Assembly (NCBI GenBank): GCA_011390335.1 | Contig: JAABSO010000030.1 | Coordinates: 1 to 51,990, forward strand | Reading direction: 5' to 3' | Source of the DNA: Desulfotignum sp. | Lineage (GTDB): Bacteria > Desulfobacterota > Desulfobacteria > Desulfobacterales > Desulfobacteraceae | DNA: 51,990 nt | In this document: positions 9,038 to 17,413 of the stretch, one piece after another | How positions within the stretch are numbered: position 1 is the first letter of the stretch | Layout of the letters: each line of letters opens with the position of its first letter | Notes under the pieces: generated by a model | Told to the model about the DNA's origin: nothing | The model's database searches: none | What the model saw: the letters and a program-made list of their open reading frames with translations, nothing else | Position numbers and translations under genes: made by a program

Positions 9038-9792
9038 AAGCAACCGCCCGGTTTTGTCATGCACTGGTGTTTCCCCACCAGTGCATGAAATGCCGGGTTC
9101 TGCTGGATCCCGGCACAGCAGCACCACATACCGTCCAGGCATGTTTCTGTAAAACCTGCCTGTCCATGGGGCTGCCCCTGTTTGCACCACCCTTCTGCCC
9201 CAGGTGCGGTCTTCAGTTTGCCACAGGGGAAAATCATCTGTGTGAAGCCTGTCTGAAACGTTTGCCCCGGATCCACCAGGTGCGGGCCGCCCTTTCATAC
9301 CAGGGCCTTGTAAAGGATATTCTGCCCCTTTTCAAATACCAGGCCAGGCTTTCGTTAACCCGGTTTTTTGAGCCGTTGATGTTTGATGCATTTTCCCTGT
9401 TTTTTGAAAAAGCTGATATCCACCGTATACTGCCCATTCCGCTGCACGCCAGAAAGGTGCGTCAGCGGGGGTTTAACCAGTCTTTTCTGCTGGTGCGCAG
9501 GTTTTCAAAAACATATGCCAGTATCCATGGGGTACAGCCGTTGTGGCAGGTGGATACCACATCATTGAAGCGGGACAGGTACACCAGCTCCCAGACCGGG
9601 CTTGATGTTGCAGTGCGGCGCAAAAATCTGAAAAACGCGTTTCAGGTAACAGATCCGGCTGCCGTCAAAGACTGCAATATATTGCTGGTGGATGATGTAT
9701 ACACCACAGGTGCCACCTGTGGTGAGGCTGCCCGGATGCTTCTGGCTGCCGGTGCCAACAGGGTGGATGTGCTGGTTCTTGCCCGGGCATGA
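8986..9792 (+). CDS. comF: ComF-family amidophosphoribosyltransferase-like protein
   Basis: A 268-residue ComF-type protein. It has an N-terminal zinc-finger-like region with spaced cysteine pairs (CMKC, CFCKTC, CPRC, CEAC) and a C-terminal type I phosphoribosyltransferase domain with the PRPP-binding motif ILLVDDVYTTGATC (about residues 231-244). ComF/GntX proteins take part in competence and DNA uptake in some bacteria; the biochemical activity is uncertain. ATG 8986 has GAGGAAG immediately upstream and lies 52 bases inside icd, an unusually long overlap. The family's N-terminal zinc finger begins near residue 30, so a start after the icd stop is possible only with CTG/GTG. Confidence 0.87.
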   Translation: MLQVFRNHKAIAFGRCLKATARFCHALVFPHQCMKCRVLLDPGTAAPHTVQACFCKTCLSMGLPLFAPPFCPRCGLQFATGENHLCEACLKRLPRIHQVRAALSYQGLVKDILPLFKYQARLSLTRFFEPLMFDAFSLFFEKADIHRILPIPLHARKVRQRGFNQSFLLVRRFSKTYASIHGVQPLWQVDTTSLKRDRYTSSQTGLDVAVRRKNLKNAFQVTDPAAVKDCNILLVDDVYTTGATCGEAARMLLAAGANRVDVLVLARA

Positions 9793-9841
9793 CCCTGGGA
9801 CAATCGTATGAAATATGTTTTTTTTCGGTTGAGGGATGCCC

Positions 9842-9916
9842 GCCCCCTGCAGGTGCCTTGTGCCCTGACCGAGATTCGCCATCTGACGGTCCTGGCACAA
9901 GGCACCCGCAGGGGGC
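9842..9916. repeat. Hairpin element, copy A (short form)
   Basis: A 23-base inverted repeat (9842-9864 with 9894-9916, one mismatch) encloses 29 bases containing GACCGAGAT and CTGACGGTC. These internal boxes and the stem layout recur in copies B (30120-30278) and C (40491-40650), but A lacks the long central segment. It lies in the 278-base gap between comF and the histidine kinase. No T-run follows, so it is not an ordinary terminator. The rest of this gap shows nothing I recognise. Confidence 0.8.
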
Positions 9917-10070
9917 TTGATCAATATGACTGGCGTTGTATATGCATGCGGTTTTTCTGCGCATGACCCGGCCGGGACTTGACTTTGCACCTGGTTGGTG
10001 CCTATAAACGGACGGGATCAGAAATTTTTGCATGTAAGTGTGTAAATGCATCTTAATCAGGTACGCTTCA

Positions 10071-12185
10071 ATGCCGGTTAACCACTTTTTCAGCCCGGAC
10101 AAAAAATCAGCAGGAAAAATTGCCGGAATTTACTTTACGGTTTCGGTTCTGTATATCCTGTTTTCCGACAGGCTGCTCATCTGGCTGGTGCCGGACCCGG
10201 GTCTGCTGACCCGCTTTCAAACCCTTAAGGGATGGGGGTTTGTTCTGGTAACAGCAGCCCTGATCTATTATTTTCTGCAAAAAGAGATCCGCCAGTATCT
10301 GGTGGCCAGAAAGGAACTGGAAACCAGTGAGGAAAAATACCGCGCTGTCATCAATGCAACACCGGATCTGCTCTACAGAACCGACTTGGACGGGCGTATC
10401 GTGTTTGTTTCTCCATCGATACGTCAACTGTCCGGATACGCCGTGTCTGAAGCTTTGGGCATGGATATGAAAAAAGAGATATATGCATTTCCGGAAGAAC
10501 GGGCCCAGTTTTTAGAAGAGCTGCACACACATGGAATGGTGCAGAATTTTGAAACCCAGCTAAAACGAAAGAACGGGTCCATCTGGTGGGCGTCCACCAA
10601 TGCCCATTTTTACAAGGATGTGGACGGCACCATCCAGGGAGTGGAGGGCATTACCCGGGATGTCACCCGGAAAAAAACATCAGAACAGGCCCTGCTGGCC
10701 AGTGAACAGCGGATGCGGGCCATTCTGGAAGCCAATCCGGATCCCATGGTCATGTATGATCTTGCAGGCCACCCCCAATACCTGAACCCGGCATTTACCC
10801 GGGTGTTCGGGTGGACCCTTGCCGAACTCAAGGGAAACCCCATTCCGTTTGTTCCTGAAGACCAGGCTGCTGTGACCGCCCAAAAAATTGCCCAGATATT
10901 GGAGCAGGGCAGTCCGCTGCATTTTGAGACCCAGCGGTTTACCCGGGACCGCAGGCGCCTGGATATCCACTTGAGCGCTGCCGTGATAAAAGATGCCAAA
11001 GGATCGCCCTACGGCATGGTGGTCAATCTGCGGGATATCAGCAAAAAAAAATTGCTGGAAGCCCAGTACGAGCAGGCCCAGAAAATGGAATCTCTGGGCA
11101 CCCTGGCAGGCGGCATTGCCCATGATTTCAACAATTATCTGACCGGCATTTTCGGATACCTGGACCTGGCTGTTACACATGCCGAAAATGAAAAAGTGAC
11201 GGAATATCTGTCCAGGGTCCTGGCATCGTCAGACCGGGCCAAATCTCTTACCAGGCAGCTGCTCACCTTTTCCAAGGGCGGGGCACCAGTGAAAGCAGAC
11301 GAACTCCTGGTTCCTTTTTTACAGGAAACGGTGCAGTTTGCATTGAGCGGTGCCAGTGTCTCCTGTGAATTTGATCTGGCACCGGACCTGTGGCCATGCT
11401 GTTTTGATAAAAATCAGATCAGCCAGGTGGTGGACAATATTGTGATCAATGCCCTGCACGCCATGCCCGGCGGCGGGAGCATCCATGTGCACGCACAAAA
11501 CATATGTGTACAGGAACAGGACCCGGTTGCCCTGGATCCGGGCAAATATGTAAAAATTAGTATCACAGACACAGGTGTGGGAATCCCACCCAAATATTTG
11601 AAACAGATTTTTGATCCGTTTTTTTCCACCAAAAAGGCCGGTTCCGGCCTGGGGCTGGCAACCTCCTATTCCATTGTCAAGCGCCACGGGGGTCTGATAG
11701 ATGTTGCATCCCGTCTGGATAAGGGAACAACCTTTGATGTGTTTCTGCCGGCCAGTGACAGACCGCTCCAAAAGAAATTTTTCCAAAAAGAGGAAAATTA
11801 TACAGGCAGCGGGCCGGTGCTGATCATGGATGATGAAAAAATGATCCGGGACATGCTGGCACAAATGCTGGGCCAGATGGGATTTGTTGTTACTGCCACC
11901 GCAAACGGGCAGGATGCGGTAAAACTGTTTGCTGCAGCCAGAAACTCGGCAGCCCCTTTTCGGGCGGTGATTCTGGATTTGACCATTCCCGGCGGCATGG
12001 GGGGAAAACAGGCAGTGGTACAGATCAGAAAACTGGATCACCAGGTGCCGGTTATCGTTGCCAGCGGCTATTCAGACGATGCAGCCATTGCCTCGCCACA
12101 GGCATTCGGATTCACCGCAGCCATTGAAAAGCCGTTTCGTAATTCAGATCTGGCCACAACCCTTTCCCGCTGCCTGGGCAGATAA
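10071..12185 (+). CDS. Membrane-bound PAS hybrid histidine kinase with C-terminal receiver
   Basis: A 704-residue sensor. Two transmembrane helices (about residues 17-40 and 52-72) are followed by PAS/PAC 1 (about 85-215), PAS/PAC 2 (about 218-335), a HisKA region with the phosphorylatable His in GGIAHDFNNYL (H351), and an HATPase domain with N-box NALHAMPGGGSI, DTGVGIP and GSGLGLATSYSIV. A receiver domain follows with acidic DDE, phosphoacceptor Asp in ILDLTIPGG (D636) and the Lys in IEKPF. This layout autophosphorylates on His and passes phosphate to its own receiver. No response regulator with an output domain is adjacent, so the partner and signal are unknown. ATG 10071 is preferred over a GTG at 10038. 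Confidence 0.88.
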   Translation: MPVNHFFSPDKKSAGKIAGIYFTVSVLYILFSDRLLIWLVPDPGLLTRFQTLKGWGFVLVTAALIYYFLQKEIRQYLVARKELETSEEKYRAVINATPDLLYRTDLDGRIVFVSPSIRQLSGYAVSEALGMDMKKEIYAFPEERAQFLEELHTHGMVQNFETQLKRKNGSIWWASTNAHFYKDVDGTIQGVEGITRDVTRKKTSEQALLASEQRMRAILEANPDPMVMYDLAGHPQYLNPAFTRVFGWTLAELKGNPIPFVPEDQAAVTAQKIAQILEQGSPLHFETQRFTRDRRRLDIHLSAAVIKDAKGSPYGMVVNLRDISKKKLLEAQYEQAQKMESLGTLAGGIAHDFNNYLTGIFGYLDLAVTHAENEKVTEYLSRVLASSDRAKSLTRQLLTFSKGGAPVKADELLVPFLQETVQFALSGASVSCEFDLAPDLWPCCFDKNQISQVVDNIVINALHAMPGGGSIHVHAQNICVQEQDPVALDPGKYVKISITDTGVGIPPKYLKQIFDPFFSTKKAGSGLGLATSYSIVKRHGGLIDVASRLDKGTTFDVFLPASDRPLQKKFFQKEENYTGSGPVLIMDDEKMIRDMLAQMLGQMGFVVTATANGQDAVKLFAAARNSAAPFRAVILDLTIPGGMGGKQAVVQIRKLDHQVPVIVASGYSDDAAIASPQAFGFTAAIEKPFRNSDLATTLSRCLGR

Positions 12186-12241
12186 TATTTTTTGCCCTGG
12201 TACTGCAGCAGCCGGGGATGCAGCGCATCTGTTCACAAAAC

Positions 12242-15200
12242 TTACTGAATTTTGTCTATTATGGTTTCCACCACCTGTTCAGCAGTCTCCCCGAACAGGG
12301 TTTCCACAGGCACCAGGTTGAGGAATTTATCGTCCCAGACGATGTTTTCACTTTCCAGGACCCAGTCCTTCAAACGGGTGTATTTGCCGCCCAGGGCCTT
12401 GATCTTCTTAAGCAGGGACACGGATTCAGACGGCTTGAAATCCACATTCAAAGATAAAATGAATTCAATGATATTGGGCGTGGCAGGAGATGCAGACAAT
12501 ACCGGAATCACCAGAATGCTTTTTTTGTCTTTGCGGCCTTTGCCGATATACACATTGCCTTCCCGGACAATAATGTTTTTGGTGCCTTTGAGCTGGGGAT
12601 CTGTTTCCACCCGGGATGTTTCATTTTTCAGGGCTCCGGTTTTTTTCTTTACATGGATTCTGGTGTCAGGGGTGACCTCTCCCAGCAGGTTGAGGCCTGT
12701 CACCTGGTAAAGCAGGCCGCCGTTGATCCTGGCGATGACTTCCTGGAGATTTTTGACAACCAGCACATTTTTATTGGTGATCTGGGAAATCTGGATATCA
12801 TGAAATGCCAGTTCATCAAACACAAGTCCCTGGAATGTTTCTTTTATCCTGCTGGTGCCTACGGTCACGGTCTTGGCCTGGTGTTTGATGGCATCCACGG
12901 GCCTGGCCATATTGTTGATGGCAAGGCCCATATTTTCAAAAAAGGCATTGAGCATATTGGAGGGTGTGCCCTTGGTCATGAAATCGATTTCAAAGTCAGA
13001 CACCGGCAGCCTGCCGGACAGATATTTGAGCAACAGGGTGATATTGGCCACATTGTCCAGTCCCATGGCAGCCGGAAAAGCGTTCTCCCGCCGTTTTTTT
13101 GAAAACTGGTTGTAAAAAACGGCAATATGTTCCCTGAATTTTTTCTCCAGCAGCACTTCATATTCATCATGGCCCATGGCGGTGAATTCATCGAGCATTT
13201 CCTGGACTTCTGCCCGGCACTGGTACATGAACCGGGAACCTTCGTTGATGGCAAGGGCTGCATAATACCCCCAGATATGGCCCACCAGGGTGTTGAGGAT
13301 GGGGGCGAACTGTTCTTTTATCTGCGGTACTTTGAAAACATCTGCCGCATACAGATCAAACCGGTCTTCTCCCTGGGTAGCAATGACCAGGGGGGTTGCT
13401 TTGTGGGCATGGAAAATGGCGGTGTCCTTGATGATATCGCCAAGAACACTTTCCCTTGTGCCGGCGGCACACACGATGATCAACGGTTCCGATGACAGGT
13501 CAATGTGTTTTTTGTCCTCCACAAAATCCGATGAAATGGTTTTATAGCACAGTTCAGACAATTTGATGCGGATTTCGTCAGCCGAGGTTTTGTTGGCACC
13601 GGACCCCACTGTGGCCCAGTAGTTTTTGGTTACAGCCAGGCGGAAGGCAGATGCGCGGATCTGTTCCCGCATATTTAAAACCATGCGCATTTTGTCTGGA
13701 ATGGACAGAAGTTCCTGGATCTCCTCGGTGATATATTCTGCCGACCTGGCCCTGGTAATTGCGGCAATATGCAGGCCAAGAATGGCGCCTGCACTGAGCT
13801 GGGAATAAAACGCCTTGGTGGATGCCACCGACATTTCAATATCCCTGCCGGAGCTGGTGTATAACACCCCGTCCACCTTGAAGGTGAGATCTGAATCCCG
13901 GCGGTTGACAATGGCCAGGGTCCTGGCACCGCAGGAGCGGATCATGTCCACGGTCCTGTTGGTATCTGTTGTGGTGCCGGACTGGCTGATGGCCACCACC
14001 AGAGTATTGGCCATGGCTGTGGCAGGATCATCCCCTTCCACAATACAGAATCCCGAGAGCTCCGAGGATTTCAAAGCCCGGATGTCAAAGTGCCGGTCCC
14101 CGAGATAGCAGGTGAGCAGGTCTGCACATCCCTGGGCTGCCACCCCGGCAGTGCCCTGGCCGATGAAATAAATTTTCTGCAGTTTTCCAACTGCAAGTTC
14201 TTCCTGGATGGCCAGGGGCATTACCTGGATGCCCAGTCTGGTTTCAAACATCCGGGTGGCCGGGTTCTGGACAAACTTGTTTTCAAGGGTTTTTTCCACG
14301 GATTCCGGGGCTTCACAAATCTCCTTGAGAAAATAATGGGAAAATTCCTGGCGGTCGATGTCCCGGGAAGTGATCTGGCTGGTCTGTAAATCCTGTTCCT
14401 GGATGAAGATCTTATCTCCATTGTAATAATGGGAGCGGATCCCCTGGAACCCGCCTGAAGAATGCTGGTCCAAGATGACGATCTGTCCTTTGTCTGCGCC
14501 GTTGAGCTTGATGTAATCCGGGGTTTCTTCCACAATGCCGTACAGTTCGGACGCAGCCATGTAGTGGTCAGGGGCGATGCCGACAAAAACAGCCTGACCG
14601 CTGCCCCTCTGGGCAAGAAATATTTTTCCCGGTGCAAGGTCTGTATGCATGGAAATGGCATGGGATCCTTCAAAGTCACAGACCGCCAGCCTGAAAGCCT
14701 CTTCAATGTCCGCTCCCTGCGTGAGGTGGTGCTGGATCTGCAGCGGGATCAGTTTGGTGTCTGTATTGATATCCGGATGGATTTTATCATACCGGGCTTC
14801 ATATTCCGTCTTGAGTTCCAGATAATTGTCAATATCCCCGTTGAGGCAGACATGAATGATCCCCCGTTTTTCAATTTCCCGGTCCGTGGGGGTGTTGTCC
14901 ACAGGATGGCAGTTGGCTTCGGTAATATCCCCCACAGAGGCCCACCTGGTATGGGCACTCACCGAATTGGACACAAAGGAAAATCCCACCAGCAGCTGCA
15001 GTATCAGATCGTTTCTGATCTGGCTTCTGATAAACGCGGCATTGTCACCCAGGGCACCCACCTCTGCTGCAAATTTGTAGACAAAGGAAACAGATACCAG
15101 ATCTTGACCAGGGGAGGCCGCATGGTGGATGTTGATGCTGTTGTTGGAGAGAACCATGTGGTTGGTGCGCTGTTTTAAAAGCCCTGAAAGCCCGTCCTTG

Positions 15201-15934
15201 GCAATGCAGCTGCGGAAATTTTCAAATTCAGCCGCATCAAGGGTGAACATTACGGAAATGCCGGCGGAATCCCGGCCCCTTACCTCAAGCCGGTCAATGC
15301 TGTTGAGTACGGCATTGATGCGTTTGAAAACCACTATCCCTTCAGGGGTGTGGGACAGGTCCACGGTCAGGGACTTGATGGCCGCAATATTGTCCAGCAC
15401 CTCTTTTTTCAGGCACCAGTAAATGTCTTTGAGTTTTTCAATCCCCAAAGAACTGATTTCCAGTGCCCGGGGGGAGAGGCCGGGTTTTGTCTTCTTGAAC
15501 CGGGCCTGCTGGGTGCTGATGACTTCAAAGAGTGTATCTATGGTATCAGACAGGGACTTTATATGATCTGCATTGAAAAATATTTCCTGGAAAACCGATT
15601 CCTGTTTCAAAGACTGGGCAGATTCCCACAGCCTGGTCAAAACGGCATCTTTGTCCGGAAACTGATCAGGGTCGAAAAGGGCATCCGGGGTATCTGCATC
15701 TGCGGCAGCAGATGCAATAAGGCCCACCTGCTCTTTCAGGTCAGACAGCTGTGGTCTGTTATCAGCACCTTTGAAGGCCACCAGGGCACAAATGCCGCAC
15801 GACAGGCGGTTCGGCAGAAAAGGAAACAGAATCAGGGTGTTCTTTTCTACCTGGTCCAAAGATTTTCCTACCTGGATATGGTGAAAAATACAGGTGATCA
15901 TCTGTTTTAACCAATGGATGCACTGTGCTGTCAT
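12242..15934 (-). CDS. Giant GlmS-like glutamine amidotransferase/SIS-domain protein
   Basis: A 1230-residue protein, about twice normal GlmS (roughly 610). GlmS makes glucosamine-6-phosphate from fructose-6-phosphate and glutamine. Class II amidotransferase features are present but rearranged: CGICALVAF carries the likely nucleophile at C46, and the RGRDSAG block follows about 170 residues later (219-225) instead of about 25. SAHTRWASVG and NGDIDNY fit the rest of the domain. SIS domains follow, with AISQSGTTTDT in the sugar-phosphate site, and a C-terminal extension of roughly 200 residues. Start ATG 15934 has GGAGG five bases upstream. It lies 46 bases after the PBP gene, fitting a cell-wall role. 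An internal Cys nucleophile would need removal of a 45-residue propeptide. The exact reaction is unproven. Confidence 0.8.
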   Translation of the reverse strand: MTAQCIHWLKQMITCIFHHIQVGKSLDQVEKNTLILFPFLPNRLSCGICALVAFKGADNRPQLSDLKEQVGLIASAAADADTPDALFDPDQFPDKDAVLTRLWESAQSLKQESVFQEIFFNADHIKSLSDTIDTLFEVISTQQARFKKTKPGLSPRALEISSLGIEKLKDIYWCLKKEVLDNIAAIKSLTVDLSHTPEGIVVFKRINAVLNSIDRLEVRGRDSAGISVMFTLDAAEFENFRSCIAKDGLSGLLKQRTNHMVLSNNSINIHHAASPGQDLVSVSFVYKFAAEVGALGDNAAFIRSQIRNDLILQLLVGFSFVSNSVSAHTRWASVGDITEANCHPVDNTPTDREIEKRGIIHVCLNGDIDNYLELKTEYEARYDKIHPDINTDTKLIPLQIQHHLTQGADIEEAFRLAVCDFEGSHAISMHTDLAPGKIFLAQRGSGQAVFVGIAPDHYMAASELYGIVEETPDYIKLNGADKGQIVILDQHSSGGFQGIRSHYYNGDKIFIQEQDLQTSQITSRDIDRQEFSHYFLKEICEAPESVEKTLENKFVQNPATRMFETRLGIQVMPLAIQEELAVGKLQKIYFIGQGTAGVAAQGCADLLTCYLGDRHFDIRALKSSELSGFCIVEGDDPATAMANTLVVAISQSGTTTDTNRTVDMIRSCGARTLAIVNRRDSDLTFKVDGVLYTSSGRDIEMSVASTKAFYSQLSAGAILGLHIAAITRARSAEYITEEIQELLSIPDKMRMVLNMREQIRASAFRLAVTKNYWATVGSGANKTSADEIRIKLSELCYKTISSDFVEDKKHIDLSSEPLIIVCAAGTRESVLGDIIKDTAIFHAHKATPLVIATQGEDRFDLYAADVFKVPQIKEQFAPILNTLVGHIWGYYAALAINEGSRFMYQCRAEVQEMLDEFTAMGHDEYEVLLEKKFREHIAVFYNQFSKKRRENAFPAAMGLDNVANITLLLKYLSGRLPVSDFEIDFMTKGTPSNMLNAFFENMGLAINNMARPVDAIKHQAKTVTVGTSRIKETFQGLVFDELAFHDIQISQITNKNVLVVKNLQEVIARINGGLLYQVTGLNLLGEVTPDTRIHVKKKTGALKNETSRVETDPQLKGTKNIIVREGNVYIGKGRKDKKSILVIPVLSASPATPNIIEFILSLNVDFKPSESVSLLKKIKALGGKYTRLKDWVLESENIVWDDKFLNLVPVETLFGETAEQVVETIIDKIQ

Positions 15935-15980
15935 GTGTCCTCCGCTTCTGCTGTCAAAGTTGGGTTGCCGGCTGCAACGG

Positions 15981-17351
15981 TCAGCCGGATGGAGATGCCG
16001 GATTAGTCGAAAAATAGTGTTGCAAAATGGATCTGGCATGGGTGCCGGCCCGGGTGCCGATATATTTGCCATGGCCCACCACAATGGATACCACAATGGC
16101 CCGGGACCCGGTTTTTTCTTTGCCGAACCCGGTGAACCAGTCATATTTTATGGTATGTTCCCGGTTGGAAAGAGAACCGGTTTTACCGCCGATGACCAGA
16201 TTGGCCAGGATTTTGTCCCTGGAAACTCTGCCAAAGGCTTTTCTGGCGGTTCCCTGGGAAACGGTTTTTTCCATGAGGCGGATAATGGCGTCGGCTGATG
16301 CAGGGTCCATGGCTGAAGCAAGGTATTCTTTGGTGTGTTTATACACGGTTTCTCCTTTTGCATTGGTCACCTGGGTGACAACGGCAGGCAGAAGGATTTG
16401 TCCCTGGTTGAACAGGGGCGTGAGCATCATGGCACCAAATACGGGTGAAATAAGGGTATCCCGGTTGAATCCGCACCCCAGTTCCGCCAGATGGAAATTG
16501 TCCTCATTTATTGAAAACCGTCCCCCGTCAAAGACAAGGTCTGTCTGCGGCACCTGGTTGAACCCAAAGGCCTGGGCATAAGAAGATAATGTTTCCTTTC
16601 CCAGATAGGTCTGGCCGAGTTTGCCGAAAACCGGGTTGATGGAGTCGGCAAATGCTTTGGCAAGGGAGACTTTTACGGTATACTTGTTTTTTACATCCTT
16701 TAACTGGCGTTTGTACAGGGTGTATTTGTTGCCGTTAAAATATAAAGGGGTCTGGGGGGTATATCCCAGGGCATCCACTGCTGCGGCAGCTGTCACGATT
16801 TTAAAAATACTGGCAGCCGGATATATGGCAGCCGTGCAGGGGTTGGTTTCCGGATTTTCCAGATCAAATCCTGCCATGGCAAGGATCTGGCCCAGATTGG
16901 CATCCATGACCACCATGGCAATCTGCCGGGGCTTTCCCCGTGTCAGGGTTTTCAGGTGGTCCAGGCGGGATGTGAGAAATTCGTTCAGGTCCGGATCCAT
17001 GGAAGTGGCAATGCGGAAGCTCTCCTGGGGGGTATCTGCAAAAAAGATGTTTTTACGGGCATTTAAAAGGGGTTTGTCCTGCATCATTTCCCGGACTTTG
17101 GTCCGGGACAGATGACGGGGTGTAACCACCTGCTGGATGACCTTGGCTGTATCAGCCGGGGGACTTTTGTACAACGGCTGTATATGCCGGTTCAGGGCCA
17201 GGTACTGCCATACCCCCATGGCTGCGGCGCATACCAGAAAAAGCAGGGATATTTTTCTGGCAGCACCCCGGAAAAACTGTCTTTTTCTTTTGCGGTAAAT
17301 AAAGTCTGCCTGGTGTTCCCGCCAGGTATTTTCTTTTTTATAGATATACAC
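15981..17351 (-). CDS. Penicillin-binding protein transpeptidase-domain protein
   Basis: A 456-residue single-pass membrane protein with one N-terminal helix (about residues 34-50) and a periplasmic penicillin-binding domain. The three active-site motifs are intact: SIFK (S181-K184, SxxK), SIN (237-239, SxN) and KTG (390-392, in GGKTGS). It should crosslink peptide stems of peptidoglycan. It is shorter than FtsI or PBP2, with only a small region between the anchor and the catalytic domain, so it cannot be assigned to either. The start is GTG 17351 preceded by AGGAAA. It lies between metG and the GlmS-like gene in one transcriptional direction. Confidence 0.87.
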   Translation of the reverse strand: MYIYKKENTWREHQADFIYRKRKRQFFRGAARKISLLFLVCAAAMGVWQYLALNRHIQPLYKSPPADTAKVIQQVVTPRHLSRTKVREMMQDKPLLNARKNIFFADTPQESFRIATSMDPDLNEFLTSRLDHLKTLTRGKPRQIAMVVMDANLGQILAMAGFDLENPETNPCTAAIYPAASIFKIVTAAAAVDALGYTPQTPLYFNGNKYTLYKRQLKDVKNKYTVKVSLAKAFADSINPVFGKLGQTYLGKETLSSYAQAFGFNQVPQTDLVFDGGRFSINEDNFHLAELGCGFNRDTLISPVFGAMMLTPLFNQGQILLPAVVTQVTNAKGETVYKHTKEYLASAMDPASADAIIRLMEKTVSQGTARKAFGRVSRDKILANLVIGGKTGSLSNREHTIKYDWFTGFGKEKTGSRAIVVSIVVGHGKYIGTRAGTHARSILQHYFSTNPASPSG

Positions 17352-17413
17352 GAATTTTTTCCTGGTAAATTCCGGGCTAAAGGCCCTGTTTTATCGGGTT
17401 TGTGTATTTTGTA

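Noticed and set aside
9842..9916. Hairpin A as a Rho-independent terminator of comF
   Set aside because: No T-run follows the stem on either strand, and the same internal boxes recur in copies B and C in other gene contexts.
15935..16144. Longer start for the GlmS-like protein
   Set aside because: It would overlap the PBP gene, and ATG 15934 has a clear GGAGG at proper spacing.
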